NCBI RefSeq assembly: GCF_900188425.1
Contig: NZ_FZON01000001.1
Span: 62,001 to 126,000, forward strand
DNA from: Antarctobacter heliothermus
Lineage (GTDB): Bacteria > Pseudomonadota > Alphaproteobacteria > Rhodobacterales > Rhodobacteraceae
Direction of reading: 5' to 3'
Length of the DNA stretch: 64,000 nucleotides
Every line of letters begins with the position of its first letter. The stretch's first letter is position 1. The notes under the pieces were generated by a model. That model did not search any database, was not told where the DNA came from, and saw nothing but the letters and a program-made list of their open reading frames with translations. Both the position numbers and the translations under genes were made by a program. Below, piece after piece: positions 31,240-38,791 of the stretch.

Positions 31240-32388
31240 TCACGCCTGCGCTGGCAACAGATCGAACGCGGCCTCTGCCACGTCCTGCCCGTTGACCTGA
31301 ACGATCACGCCATGCTGCCCCGGGTGTAGCGTATAGGTGGTGGCGTTTCCCTTCAGGACATGGCGTTTGGTCAACCGCAGGGGCGTGCCCGGAACCACCT
31401 TGCCAGTCTTCAGCTTGAACACCTTTTCCGCTGGGCCCTTGGGCCGGAAAAACCGTAGCCGATAATCCACCAGCACCGGCAAAGCGTCATCCGCTTCCAA
31501 CGCCACGACAAACTCCAACGCCTCGCCAATCCGCACCGTCGTGGGCATCGCCACTATCCGCGCGGTGACATGGCCGGGGCGATAGCCCAGCAGGTCCAGC
31601 GCCCCCGGCTCCCCCCGTTTGACCGCCGTGCGCAGCGCGTGGCGCGTCAACCAGTCCATCTCTCGTCCGTCCTGCCGGCCCTGCCCCTGCCAATCGCGCA
31701 ACCGGCCCACGACCCTGTCCGGCATTACCTTGGACAGGTCATTCATGTGATTGGCCACCGACCGTGTGACATAGCGCGTCGGGTCACTGTGCAGCACATC
31801 CAGAAAGCGCAGCGGCACCGCCGGGTCCAGCGTGATGTTCGCCGCCCAAGGAAGGCGCGGGCGCGTGCCCTCACTCACCAAGCGCCGAACGTGATAGTTG
31901 TCGTCCCGCGCCCAATCGTCCAACCGCGCCAGCGTCTGACCCGGCCAGCGGTTCAGGAAGGGGCGGATGTAGAACTCCATCGAGAACCGTTTCGTGGCCT
32001 CATAAATGAGGTCCAGCGCCCGGTCCCGGTGATCCTCCAGCCCGTGTCGCACCGCCAGAATGCCCGGCACCGCATGGATGAACCGCCCGAAATCATCGTC
32101 TTTCAACGAGGGGTCCAGCGGATCGGGCAAAGCCGCCTCCAGCACCTCCGCCATCGCCGGGAACGCGCTTGGCAATTGCGCCTCAACACAGGTCGCGATC
32201 CAGTCGAGCCTCTGGAGCAACCCGCGCCCCTCCAGCCCGGCCAAGGCGTCGGCGTGAAAGCGCGCGGTATCGAACCCGGGCAGCACTGCGTAATCCTGCG
32301 CAAGATCGCGCAGGGTGTCGGCATTGAATAGCTGGTCGGCAAGGGAAAACCCCGCACCGCCGCCCTGCCCGTCCGGACCGCGCGCCAT
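31240..32388 (-). CDS. AlkC-like DNA glycosylase (HEAT-like repeats plus Ig-like domain)
   Basis: 382 residues. The N-terminal two thirds are helical repeats with the AlkC hallmark RRLVSEGTRPRLPW near 168-181; the last 100 residues are beta-rich (VRIGEALEFVVALE, GKVVPGTPLRLTKRH, YTLHPGQHGVIVQVNGQ) and fit the Ig-like domain described for AlkC. Such enzymes remove alkylated bases (3-methyladenine, 3-methylcytosine) without flipping them. ATG 32388 follows the SDR stop by four bases, indicating an operon. Confidence 0.8.
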   Translation of the reverse strand: MARGPDGQGGGAGFSLADQLFNADTLRDLAQDYAVLPGFDTARFHADALAGLEGRGLLQRLDWIATCVEAQLPSAFPAMAEVLEAALPDPLDPSLKDDDFGRFIHAVPGILAVRHGLEDHRDRALDLIYEATKRFSMEFYIRPFLNRWPGQTLARLDDWARDDNYHVRRLVSEGTRPRLPWAANITLDPAVPLRFLDVLHSDPTRYVTRSVANHMNDLSKVMPDRVVGRLRDWQGQGRQDGREMDWLTRHALRTAVKRGEPGALDLLGYRPGHVTARIVAMPTTVRIGEALEFVVALEADDALPVLVDYRLRFFRPKGPAEKVFKLKTGKVVPGTPLRLTKRHVLKGNATTYTLHPGQHGVIVQVNGQDVAEAAFDLLPAQA

Positions 32389-32392
32389 CTGC

Positions 32393-33172
32393 CTACATCG
32401 TCATATTGCTGGCGCCGCCATCCAGCAGGATGTTCTGGCCCACGATGAATCCCGCGTGCTGCGAGCACAGGAACGCACACATCTTGCCAAACTCCTCACG
32501 GGTGCCATAGCGTCCGGCGGGGATGGTGCTGAACCGCTCGGCGCGGGCCTCGTCCAGAGTGATGCCCTTGGCCTTGACCACCGCGCCGTCCAGCGCATTG
32601 GCGCGGTCTGTGGCATGGATGCCCGGCAGCAGGTTATTGACGATCACACCCTTGGGCGCGACCTGCCGCGAGGTGCCCGCCACATAGCCGGTCAGTCCGG
32701 TGCGGGCCGAGTTTGACAGGCCCAGCACACCCACCGGGGCCTTGACCGATACGGAAGTAATGTTGACCACCCGGCCCCATCCCTTGTCGATCATCAGCGG
32801 CATCAGGGTCGTCATCAGCGCAATCGGCGTCAGCATGTTGGCGTCCAGCGCCTTGATAAAATCCTCACGCCCCCAGTCGAACCACATCCCCGGAGGCGGG
32901 CCGCCCGCGTTGTTCACAAGGATGTCGACGTCGCCCGCCTGTTCCAGCACCTTGGCGCGGCCCTCCTCGGACACGATGTCCGCCGCCACCGTCGTGATCG
33001 AGACACCGAAGCGGTCGCGCAACTCCTGCGCGGTTTCTTCCAGTGCGTCCCTGCCGCGCGCGTTCATGACGAGGTCCACGCCCGCCTCTGCCAGCGCCTC
33101 GGCGCAGCCGCGCCCCAATCCCTTGCTTGACGCGCAGACCAGCGCCCGCTTGCCGCGAATACCCAGATCCAT
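32393..33172 (-). CDS. Atypical short-chain dehydrogenase/reductase
   Basis: 259 residues, SDR fold with a cofactor loop ASSKGLGRG (14-22) and NNAGGPPPG. The catalytic serine S140 is kept, but the YxxxK motif is replaced: S153 and R157 stand where Tyr and Lys belong (LGLSNSARTG). This fits the subgroup of 3-oxoacyl-ACP-reductase-like SDRs lacking a perfect catalytic tetrad. Start at 33172 by family alignment. It is coupled to the alkC-like gene; the functional link is unknown. Confidence 0.82.
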   Translation of the reverse strand: MDLGIRGKRALVCASSKGLGRGCAEALAEAGVDLVMNARGRDALEETAQELRDRFGVSITTVAADIVSEEGRAKVLEQAGDVDILVNNAGGPPPGMWFDWGREDFIKALDANMLTPIALMTTLMPLMIDKGWGRVVNITSVSVKAPVGVLGLSNSARTGLTGYVAGTSRQVAPKGVIVNNLLPGIHATDRANALDGAVVKAKGITLDEARAERFSTIPAGRYGTREEFGKMCAFLCSQHAGFIVGQNILLDGGASNMTM

Positions 33173-33306
33173 GTTCTGCTCCCTTTTGGTATTGTTAACC
33201 CAATGCCGACAAAACGTCGGAGATACGACTATTTGAAGTCACATTATGCTGGCATACAATGGCCAACTCTGGCTATCCAGACACCCATCCCGATTGCGAA
33301 AGCTTC

Positions 33307-34317
33307 ATGCCCCAGTCAGACACCGCCCGCGCCACGCAAAGCCTGCAAGTCTATCGCGCTGACATGCTGCGGGTGGTGAACGGGGCCAACATGGGCGATG
33401 CCATTGGATTCGCGGATGAACTTGTCCATGACGATGTCTACCGCCTGTCGCCGCTGGCCGTGTTGAAACCGCTGGGCGTGGTCACCGGGGCCACGCCGCC
33501 GTTCCGCGTCGCACAGGGCAGCGTGTTGGGCGCGGCCGGGTCCGATCTGCATCTGGATTGCTGCCTGACCTTCATGTCCGGCGACGGCCAGACGACAGAG
33601 GCACTGGTGCTGGTCGAGGTTGACGCCGATGGCAACGCGGCAGAGGTGTATCTGCTGCCGCTGGCCCCGATGACGTCCCGCGCGGATTACGTTCTGGTCG
33701 GCGTGGATGTCGAGGCTGCATTGCCCCGATACGCGCAGGTCGCCTGTGTGTCCTTTACCGCCGGGACGATGATAACGCTGGCCGATGGCGCGCAGCGTGC
33801 GGTCGAGGAACTGTCCGTCGGCGACCGCATCCTGACCCGCGACGACGGCCCCCAGCCGATCCGCTGGCTGGGCCATCAAACGGTGCGCGCAGTCGGGGCT
33901 TTTGCGCCCATCTGCATCCGTGAGGGCGTGTTGAACAACACCCGTGACCTGCTGGTCTCCCCCGATCACCGGCTGTTCATCTACCAGCGCCGCGACCATC
34001 TGGGCGCGGGCCGGTCTGAATTGCTGGTGCGCGCGCGCCATCTGGTGAACGGCGACACCGTGGCCCGGCGCAAGGGGGGGTTCGTGGACTACTACCAGAT
34101 GCTGTTCGACACCCACCAGATCATCTACGCCGAGGGCATTGCCGCCGAATCCATGCTGGTCGATACCCGCACCCGCGCTGCCCTGCCCAAAGATCTGGAA
34201 CTGTCCGATCTGCTGCCCGGCCACCGCCGCAGCGATCCCCGCGCGCTGGAGGTCGAGGAGCACCTGCTGGCGCGCCCCGACGCGGCAGACGTCCTGCGCA
34301 AAAGCTCGGGCGGCTGA
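33307..34317 (+). CDS. Hint-domain (Hedgehog/intein-type) protein
   Basis: 336 residues. The first 145 residues are a poorly conserved domain; the Hint domain starts at C147 (VACVSFTAGTMITLADG, then VEELSVGDRILTRDDG, VSPDHRLFI) and resembles the Hint_2 group common in Rhodobacterales. The ATG at 33307 (MPQSDTARA) is chosen over 33259. No C-terminal His-Asn-Cys splice junction is visible, so autocatalytic cleavage rather than protein splicing is the likely chemistry. Role unknown. Confidence 0.8.
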   Translation: MPQSDTARATQSLQVYRADMLRVVNGANMGDAIGFADELVHDDVYRLSPLAVLKPLGVVTGATPPFRVAQGSVLGAAGSDLHLDCCLTFMSGDGQTTEALVLVEVDADGNAAEVYLLPLAPMTSRADYVLVGVDVEAALPRYAQVACVSFTAGTMITLADGAQRAVEELSVGDRILTRDDGPQPIRWLGHQTVRAVGAFAPICIREGVLNNTRDLLVSPDHRLFIYQRRDHLGAGRSELLVRARHLVNGDTVARRKGGFVDYYQMLFDTHQIIYAEGIAAESMLVDTRTRAALPKDLELSDLLPGHRRSDPRALEVEEHLLARPDAADVLRKSSGG

Positions 34318-34354
34318 ACAGACCACGCCGTCCAGCCAGACCCGACAGGCCGGA

Positions 34355-34741
34355 TCACATGTTGTAATAAAACGCCTCACGCACAATTTTGCCGCCACCG
34401 ACCGTGTAGATGGCAACCTCGTGCATATCGCTGACCTCGCCGCTTTCGCGATGCTTGGCCTTCATCTCGAAGATCACGGCAAAGCTGCTGTCGCCATGCA
34501 GGAACGGTCCGCTGACCGTACTCTCAAGCACCTCGAAATTGGACGACCACCAGGCGTGTTTGCCTTTGATCCCGTCGATGCCGTGGGTTTCGGGACTGTC
34601 CATCCCCGGCATGGCCATCGCCTCGACCGAGACGGCGTCGGCGGCATACAGCTTGTCAAGGATTTCCAGCTCGTGCCCTTCGCGGCACCCGGCGACAAGT
34701 GCGTCGGCGATTTCTTTCAATGTGACTTCGATAAATGTCAT
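34355..34741 (-). CDS. SnoaL/NTF2-like protein
   Basis: 128 residues with the cone-shaped NTF2-like pattern: EIADALVAGCREGHELEILDKLYA at the N-terminus, a GIKGKHAWW helix and GGKIVREAFYYN at the C-terminus. Proteins of this fold are enzymes or ligand-binding modules; no catalytic residues can be assigned. ATG 34741 has GGGGG upstream. Confidence 0.75.
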   Translation of the reverse strand: MTFIEVTLKEIADALVAGCREGHELEILDKLYAADAVSVEAMAMPGMDSPETHGIDGIKGKHAWWSSNFEVLESTVSGPFLHGDSSFAVIFEMKAKHRESGEVSDMHEVAIYTVGGGKIVREAFYYNM

Positions 34742-34825
34742 GACAGCCCCCAAAACAGCCCAATATGTTCACGGTACGTTCACTCTCTCATGATTTTGTG
34801 AGTCTGGCAAGATTGGGGGCCCGTC

Positions 34826-35749
34826 TCAGGCAGGCGCGGCAAAAATCGTTGCGGTCAGACAATGCAGCGCACCACCCAGTCCCTCTGTCATCGCCGGAAT
34901 CGGCACCGGATTGAATCCCGCCTCGCGCAGGGCCTGTTCGCGCGCGGCGGCCAGCGGGTCGGGTTGATCGAAAACCGGCAGCAAAAGGCAGCGGCCCAGC
35001 TGAATCCAGTTCATCGGGCTGTTGAAGACATCCGCCGCCGCGCAGGGCAAGGGCAGGATGTCGATTTCGGGGCAAAGCTCGGTCAGGCGGGCGCGCATCT
35101 CCGTGCTGACCTCCCGCGCCTCGGGCGTATCGTCCCGTTTGCAGATGGCACAAAGACGCGGCCCCAGAAAGCGCAGCATGCAATCCGCATGGGCGCTGAT
35201 ATCATCGGGAAACGGCGTCAGGAATTGCCAGTGGTCCAGTCCCAGTTGCCGCCCGGTTTCCATCAGCGGCGCGGCTTCGGTCAGGGCGTTTTCCAGCAGC
35301 ACATCGGTGGTGGAAAACCCCAGACCGCCCGGCCCACCGACAAGGTTGCCGCCAGCGACATGATGGTCGGTCACATCCTTGGCACCGGGCAGGATCGTCT
35401 CGAAAAGCGCCAGATCGTGCTTGCGCGTCCCCTCGGGGCGGGTGGGCCGGACAAGGTGCATCCGGTCCCCCTGCGCCACCGAAATGGGCGCATGGTCACG
35501 CAGCCAGGGGCTGTCAAAGGCCCCCGCGACAATGCCGAAATGTCCGGGATGGCAAGTGGTGTCTACAAAGGCCCGCGCGCCCGCCGGGTCAGGCGTGATC
35601 AGGATCACGCCGCAATGGCGGGCCGCCGCGCGCGCAACGCTCTCCAGCGTATCGCGCACGTCAAAGCCCCAGAACGGCACGCATAGCGCATCCGGCACCG
35701 CGTAATCCGGCACCAGCCTGCGTGCCGCCCCCTGCCCGCTGCGCGACAC
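34826..35749 (-). CDS. Agmatine deiminase/peptidylarginine deiminase-family protein
   Basis: About 307 residues. Catalytic elements are DSPWLRDHAPI, VAGGNLVGGPGG, SAHADCMLRFLG and the C-terminal cysteine in GGALHCLTAT, the PAD_porph signature. The family hydrolyses the guanidinium of agmatine or arginine. GTG 35749 lies 13 bases after the preceding gene's stop; GTG 35713 is another option, and neither has a strong ribosome site. The secreted peptide gene lies just upstream on the same strand. Confidence 0.78.
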   Translation of the reverse strand: MSRSGQGAARRLVPDYAVPDALCVPFWGFDVRDTLESVARAAARHCGVILITPDPAGARAFVDTTCHPGHFGIVAGAFDSPWLRDHAPISVAQGDRMHLVRPTRPEGTRKHDLALFETILPGAKDVTDHHVAGGNLVGGPGGLGFSTTDVLLENALTEAAPLMETGRQLGLDHWQFLTPFPDDISAHADCMLRFLGPRLCAICKRDDTPEAREVSTEMRARLTELCPEIDILPLPCAAADVFNSPMNWIQLGRCLLLPVFDQPDPLAAAREQALREAGFNPVPIPAMTEGLGGALHCLTATIFAAPA

Positions 35750-35762
35750 GCGCCCGCCGAGT

Positions 35763-36047
35763 TCAGTCGCGCGACCGGGTCCGGTTGATGCGGATGCCGC
35801 TGGGCGTCCTGATCTGGCCACCGTCAATGCGCGCCCCGGTGATCAGACCCTTGCGGTCGCCAACCCGGCCCGGCACGCGGATCTTGTCGCTGCGATCTAT
35901 GCGGATCTGCATGCGCCCCTGCGTTCGGCCGGGTATACGGTCGGGCAGTTTGTCCTGCGCCACGGCGGGCAGCGCGCTGAGAGGCACCGAAACAAAGACG
36001 CAAAGCGCACGGTTCAACCTCGAAGTGATGCGTGAACTGTCGGACAT
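35763..36047 (-). CDS. Small basic secreted protein
   Basis: 94 residues with an N-terminal signal-like segment (ALCVFVSVPLSALPAVAQ), followed by a short, Arg/Gly/Ile-rich mature part (RIPGRTQGRMQIRIDRSDK, RVPGRVGDRKGLITGARI). ATG 36047 is preceded by AGGAGG. I do not recognise the family. It is adjacent to the deiminase-family gene, whose substrate type (arginine side chains) is interesting next to so many arginines, but that is speculation. The region 36048-36379 upstream has no gene I can support. Confidence 0.6.
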   Translation of the reverse strand: MSDSSRITSRLNRALCVFVSVPLSALPAVAQDKLPDRIPGRTQGRMQIRIDRSDKIRVPGRVGDRKGLITGARIDGGQIRTPSGIRINRTRSRD

Positions 36048-36379
36048 TAAAAGACCTCCTCTTGAAATGGTAAGGGCAGAATACCCCCGGGCGGTCAATT
36101 GGCCAAGTCAGGCCTGCCATACCGCCCAATTCGGCGGAGAAACACCACCCTGACCCACAGCACCGCGACACGGACAGCTATAGCGACCCGCAACAGACCG
36201 GCGGAGCAAATCCGTGCTGCCGCCTGTACACGCCATCGACTGGAAACGCGCGCCTTGCGCTTCTTCTTGGTCCATAAACTCCCCTTTTCCCGCCCCTTCC
36301 GACCACACACCCCATCCATGACATCCGCACCGGGCCTGCATGGATTGTGCATCGCCCCGATCCGCTGTAATTCGCGCTT

Positions 36380-37978
36380 ATGTTGGACAACCGCCCCCCC
36401 CTGCCACCCGAGATCGCCCGCCGCCGGACCTTTGCGATCATTTCGCACCCGGACGCCGGCAAGACGACCTTGACCGAAAAATTCCTGTTGTTTGGCGGCG
36501 CCATTCAGATGGCTGGACAGGTGCGCGCCAAGGGAGAGGCGCGGCGCACACGGTCGGATTTCATGCAGATGGAAAAGGACCGGGGCATCTCTGTCTCGGC
36601 CTCGGCCATGTCGTTCGATTTTGGAAAGTTCCGGTTCAATCTGGTCGACACGCCCGGCCACTCGGATTTCTCCGAAGACACCTACCGGACGCTGACCGCC
36701 GTGGACGCCGCCGTGATGGTGATCGACGGCGCGAAAGGCGTGGAAAGCCAGACCCGCAAGCTGTTCGAGGTGTGCCGCCTGCGCGACCTGCCGATCCTGA
36801 CATTTTGCAACAAGATGGACCGCGAGGCGCGCGACACCTTCGACATCATTGACGAGATCCAGGAAAACCTGGCCATCGACGTGACGCCCGCGTCCTGGCC
36901 CATCGGCATGGGCCGCGATTTTCTGGGCTGTTACGACATGCTCAACGACCGGCTGGAACTGATGGACCGTGCCGACCGCAACAAGGTGGCCGAAACCATC
37001 ACGCTGGAGGGGCTGGACGATCCCCGAATGGCGGATCACATTCCCCCCGCCCTGCTGGAACAGTTGCGCGAAGAGGTCGAGATGGCGCGCGAACTGCTGC
37101 CAACGCTCAACCCGCAATCCGTGCTGGAGGGGCACATGACGCCGATCTGGTTCGGCTCTGCGATCAACTCTTTCGGCGTCAAGGAACTGATGGACGGCAT
37201 TGGCACCTACGGCCCCGAACCGCAGGTGCAAAAGGCCAGCCCGCGCGCGATTGCGCCAGAGGAAACAAAGGTCGCCGGTTTCGTGTTCAAGGTGCAGGCC
37301 AACATGGACCCCAAGCACCGCGACCGCGTCGCCTTTGTCCGCATGGCCTCGGGACATTTCACCCGCGGGATGAAGCTGACCCATGTGCGGACCAAGAAAC
37401 CCATGGCGATCTCCAACCCAGTGCTGTTCCTTGCCTCGGACCGCGAACTGGCCGAAGAAGCCTGGGCGGGCGACATCATCGGCATTCCCAACCACGGACA
37501 GTTGCGCATCGGCGACACGCTGACAGAGGGTGAGATGCTCAAGGTCGCGGGCATCCCGTCCTTTGCGCCGGAACTGTTGCAAACGGTGCGCGCGGGCGAC
37601 CCGATGAAGGCCAAGCACCTTGAAAAGGCGCTGATGCAATTCGCCGAAGAGGGTGCCGCCAAGGTGTTCAAACCGATGATCGGCTCCGGCTTTATCGTCG
37701 GCGTCGTGGGGGCCTTGCAGTTCGAGGTGCTGGGCAGCCGGATCGAGCTGGAATACGGCCTGCCGGTGCGTTTTGACGTGTCGCAGTTCACCTCTGCCCG
37801 CTGGGTGCATGGGGCCAAGGACGCGGTGGAAAAGTTCATCAACGCCAACAAGCAGCACATCAGCTACGACCACGACGGCGACGTGGTCTATCTGACGCGA
37901 CTGCAATGGGACATCGACCGGATCGAACGCGACTACCCGGATGTGACCCTGTCCGCGACCAAGGAAATGATGGTGTAA
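36380..37978 (+). CDS. prfC: Peptide chain release factor 3
   Basis: 532 residues, GTPase that recycles RF1/RF2 from the ribosome. G1 is SHPDAGKTTLTE, G3 DTPGHSDFSEDTYRTL, G4 NKMDREARD; the RF3-specific segments MEKDRGISVSASAMSF and RFDVSQFTSARWV are present. The ATG at 36380 matches the family. The stop codon lies inside a 12-bp hairpin that starts a tandem repeat block. Confidence 0.96.
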   Translation: MLDNRPPLPPEIARRRTFAIISHPDAGKTTLTEKFLLFGGAIQMAGQVRAKGEARRTRSDFMQMEKDRGISVSASAMSFDFGKFRFNLVDTPGHSDFSEDTYRTLTAVDAAVMVIDGAKGVESQTRKLFEVCRLRDLPILTFCNKMDREARDTFDIIDEIQENLAIDVTPASWPIGMGRDFLGCYDMLNDRLELMDRADRNKVAETITLEGLDDPRMADHIPPALLEQLREEVEMARELLPTLNPQSVLEGHMTPIWFGSAINSFGVKELMDGIGTYGPEPQVQKASPRAIAPEETKVAGFVFKVQANMDPKHRDRVAFVRMASGHFTRGMKLTHVRTKKPMAISNPVLFLASDRELAEEAWAGDIIGIPNHGQLRIGDTLTEGEMLKVAGIPSFAPELLQTVRAGDPMKAKHLEKALMQFAEEGAAKVFKPMIGSGFIVGVVGALQFEVLGSRIELEYGLPVRFDVSQFTSARWVHGAKDAVEKFINANKQHISYDHDGDVVYLTRLQWDIDRIERDYPDVTLSATKEMMV

Positions 37979-38004
37979 CTTTCGCGTCCCATCGCGAAAG
38001 TTAC
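37975..38004 (+). terminator. Hairpin over the prfC stop codon
   Basis: GTAACTTTCGCG (37975-37986) and CGCGAAAGTTAC (37993-38004) form a perfect 12-bp stem with a TCCCAT loop, and the TAA stop codon is inside the stem. It could end or protect the prfC message. The same unit recurs downstream. Confidence 0.6.
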
Positions 38005-38191
38005 GGTGGGCAAGGTGTCTTTCCGAAGGAAAGGCAACCGCCCACACCCCTCCACTCTGGACGCCACCCTCTCCCGCGTCCCATCGCGAAAGTGACAGGG
38101 GGCAAGGTGTCTTTCCGAAGGAAAGGCAACCGCCCACCCCTCTCCACTCCAGACACCCACCCCCTCCCGGGTCCCATCGCGAAAGTGACAG
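37984..38191. repeat. Palindrome-rich tandem repeat (92/93 bp, 2.25 copies)
   Basis: Units start at 37984, 38076 and 38169 (partial), each beginning with a CGTCCCATCGCGAAAGT-like motif. The two complete units contain a second hairpin CTTTCC-GAA-GGAAAG and a GGGC...GCCC pair. Apart from these repeats the space between prfC and the next gene is without coding sequence. Confidence 0.8.
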
Positions 38192-38307
38192 CCGCCCTTG
38201 TCCGACACCCAAAGGTCACCGGGCAGAAACGCGCCGGTTCGCGTCGTTGCACTGGCGCTACGGACCACTGCGCTCTACCTTGCCGCAACCATCCAGTCGG
38301 AGGTCTT

Positions 38308-38724
38308 ATGCGCACCCTGCCCCTGCTTGCCCTTCTTGTCACCGCCTCACCCGCCCTCGCCAATCCCTGGGATCTGATCGAGGCGATCGAATACAAGGAG
38401 ACCGAGACTGAAACCTCGTGGTCGGTGGCCAAGACGATCCCTGCGGATCTGCGTGCCATGGCCGAGGGGTTTGAGATCACCGGCTATTACGTCCCGGTAG
38501 AGGCACAGGCCTATGTCTCCAGCTTTCTGCTGGTCCCCGACCCCGCCGATTGCCCGTTTTGCGGCGAGAACGGCTATGGCCCCTCCCTTGAGGTCAAAAT
38601 GAAACGCGCCGTGCCTGACATGCCCGAGGCGACAAAGATCACCCTGCGCGGCACGCTGCACATTGATGACAGCCCGGAAACCTATCGCGCGGTCTATGTG
38701 ACAGAGGGCGTGTTGATCGACTGA
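38308..38724 (+). CDS. Small periplasmic protein (DUF3299-like)
   Basis: 138 residues, with a signal peptide (LLALLVTASPALA) and a mature domain GFEITGYYVPVEAQAYVSSF, LLVPDPADCPFCGENGYG. The GYYVP and LLVP...CP-x-C pattern resembles the DUF3299 family of exported proteins; a CxxC pair is present in ADCPFCG and might bind metal or form a disulfide. ATG 38308 has GGAGG at an ideal distance. Function unknown. Confidence 0.7.
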   Translation: MRTLPLLALLVTASPALANPWDLIEAIEYKETETETSWSVAKTIPADLRAMAEGFEITGYYVPVEAQAYVSSFLLVPDPADCPFCGENGYGPSLEVKMKRAVPDMPEATKITLRGTLHIDDSPETYRAVYVTEGVLID

Positions 38725-38784
38725 CAGCCACTCCGACGAAAACAAACCCCCGGCGCCAACGGCACCGGGGGCAAGTCTGGCTGT
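38724..38784. terminator. Bidirectional terminator between convergent genes
   Basis: CCCCCGG-C-GCC (38747-38757) pairs with GGC-A-CCGGGGG (38761-38771) with one mismatch, enclosed by ACAGCCA (38724-38730) and TGGCTGT (38778-38784). The minus-strand side runs into TTTGTTTTCG. It separates the DUF3299-like gene from the OmpA-like gene. Confidence 0.75.
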
Positions 38785-38791
38785 CAATGGT

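Noticed and set aside
36048-36379. Small minus-strand frame starting after AAAAGGGGAGTTTATG upstream of prfC
   Set aside because: The ribosome site is only three bases from the ATG, and the 55-residue product resembles nothing I know. I see no supported feature in this gap.
37984-38191. Possible CRISPR array in the repeats after prfC
   Set aside because: Units are 92-93 bp and almost entirely repeated, with no separate spacers and no cas genes nearby.
36095-38212. A 705-codon open frame on the minus strand over prfC
   Set aside because: It is antisense to a certain gene, has unnatural composition (His/Arg/Gln/Gly-rich) and arises from high G+C. Similar antisense frames at 23396-26026, 7778-10198, 1644-2780 and 47676-49067 were left out for the same reason.
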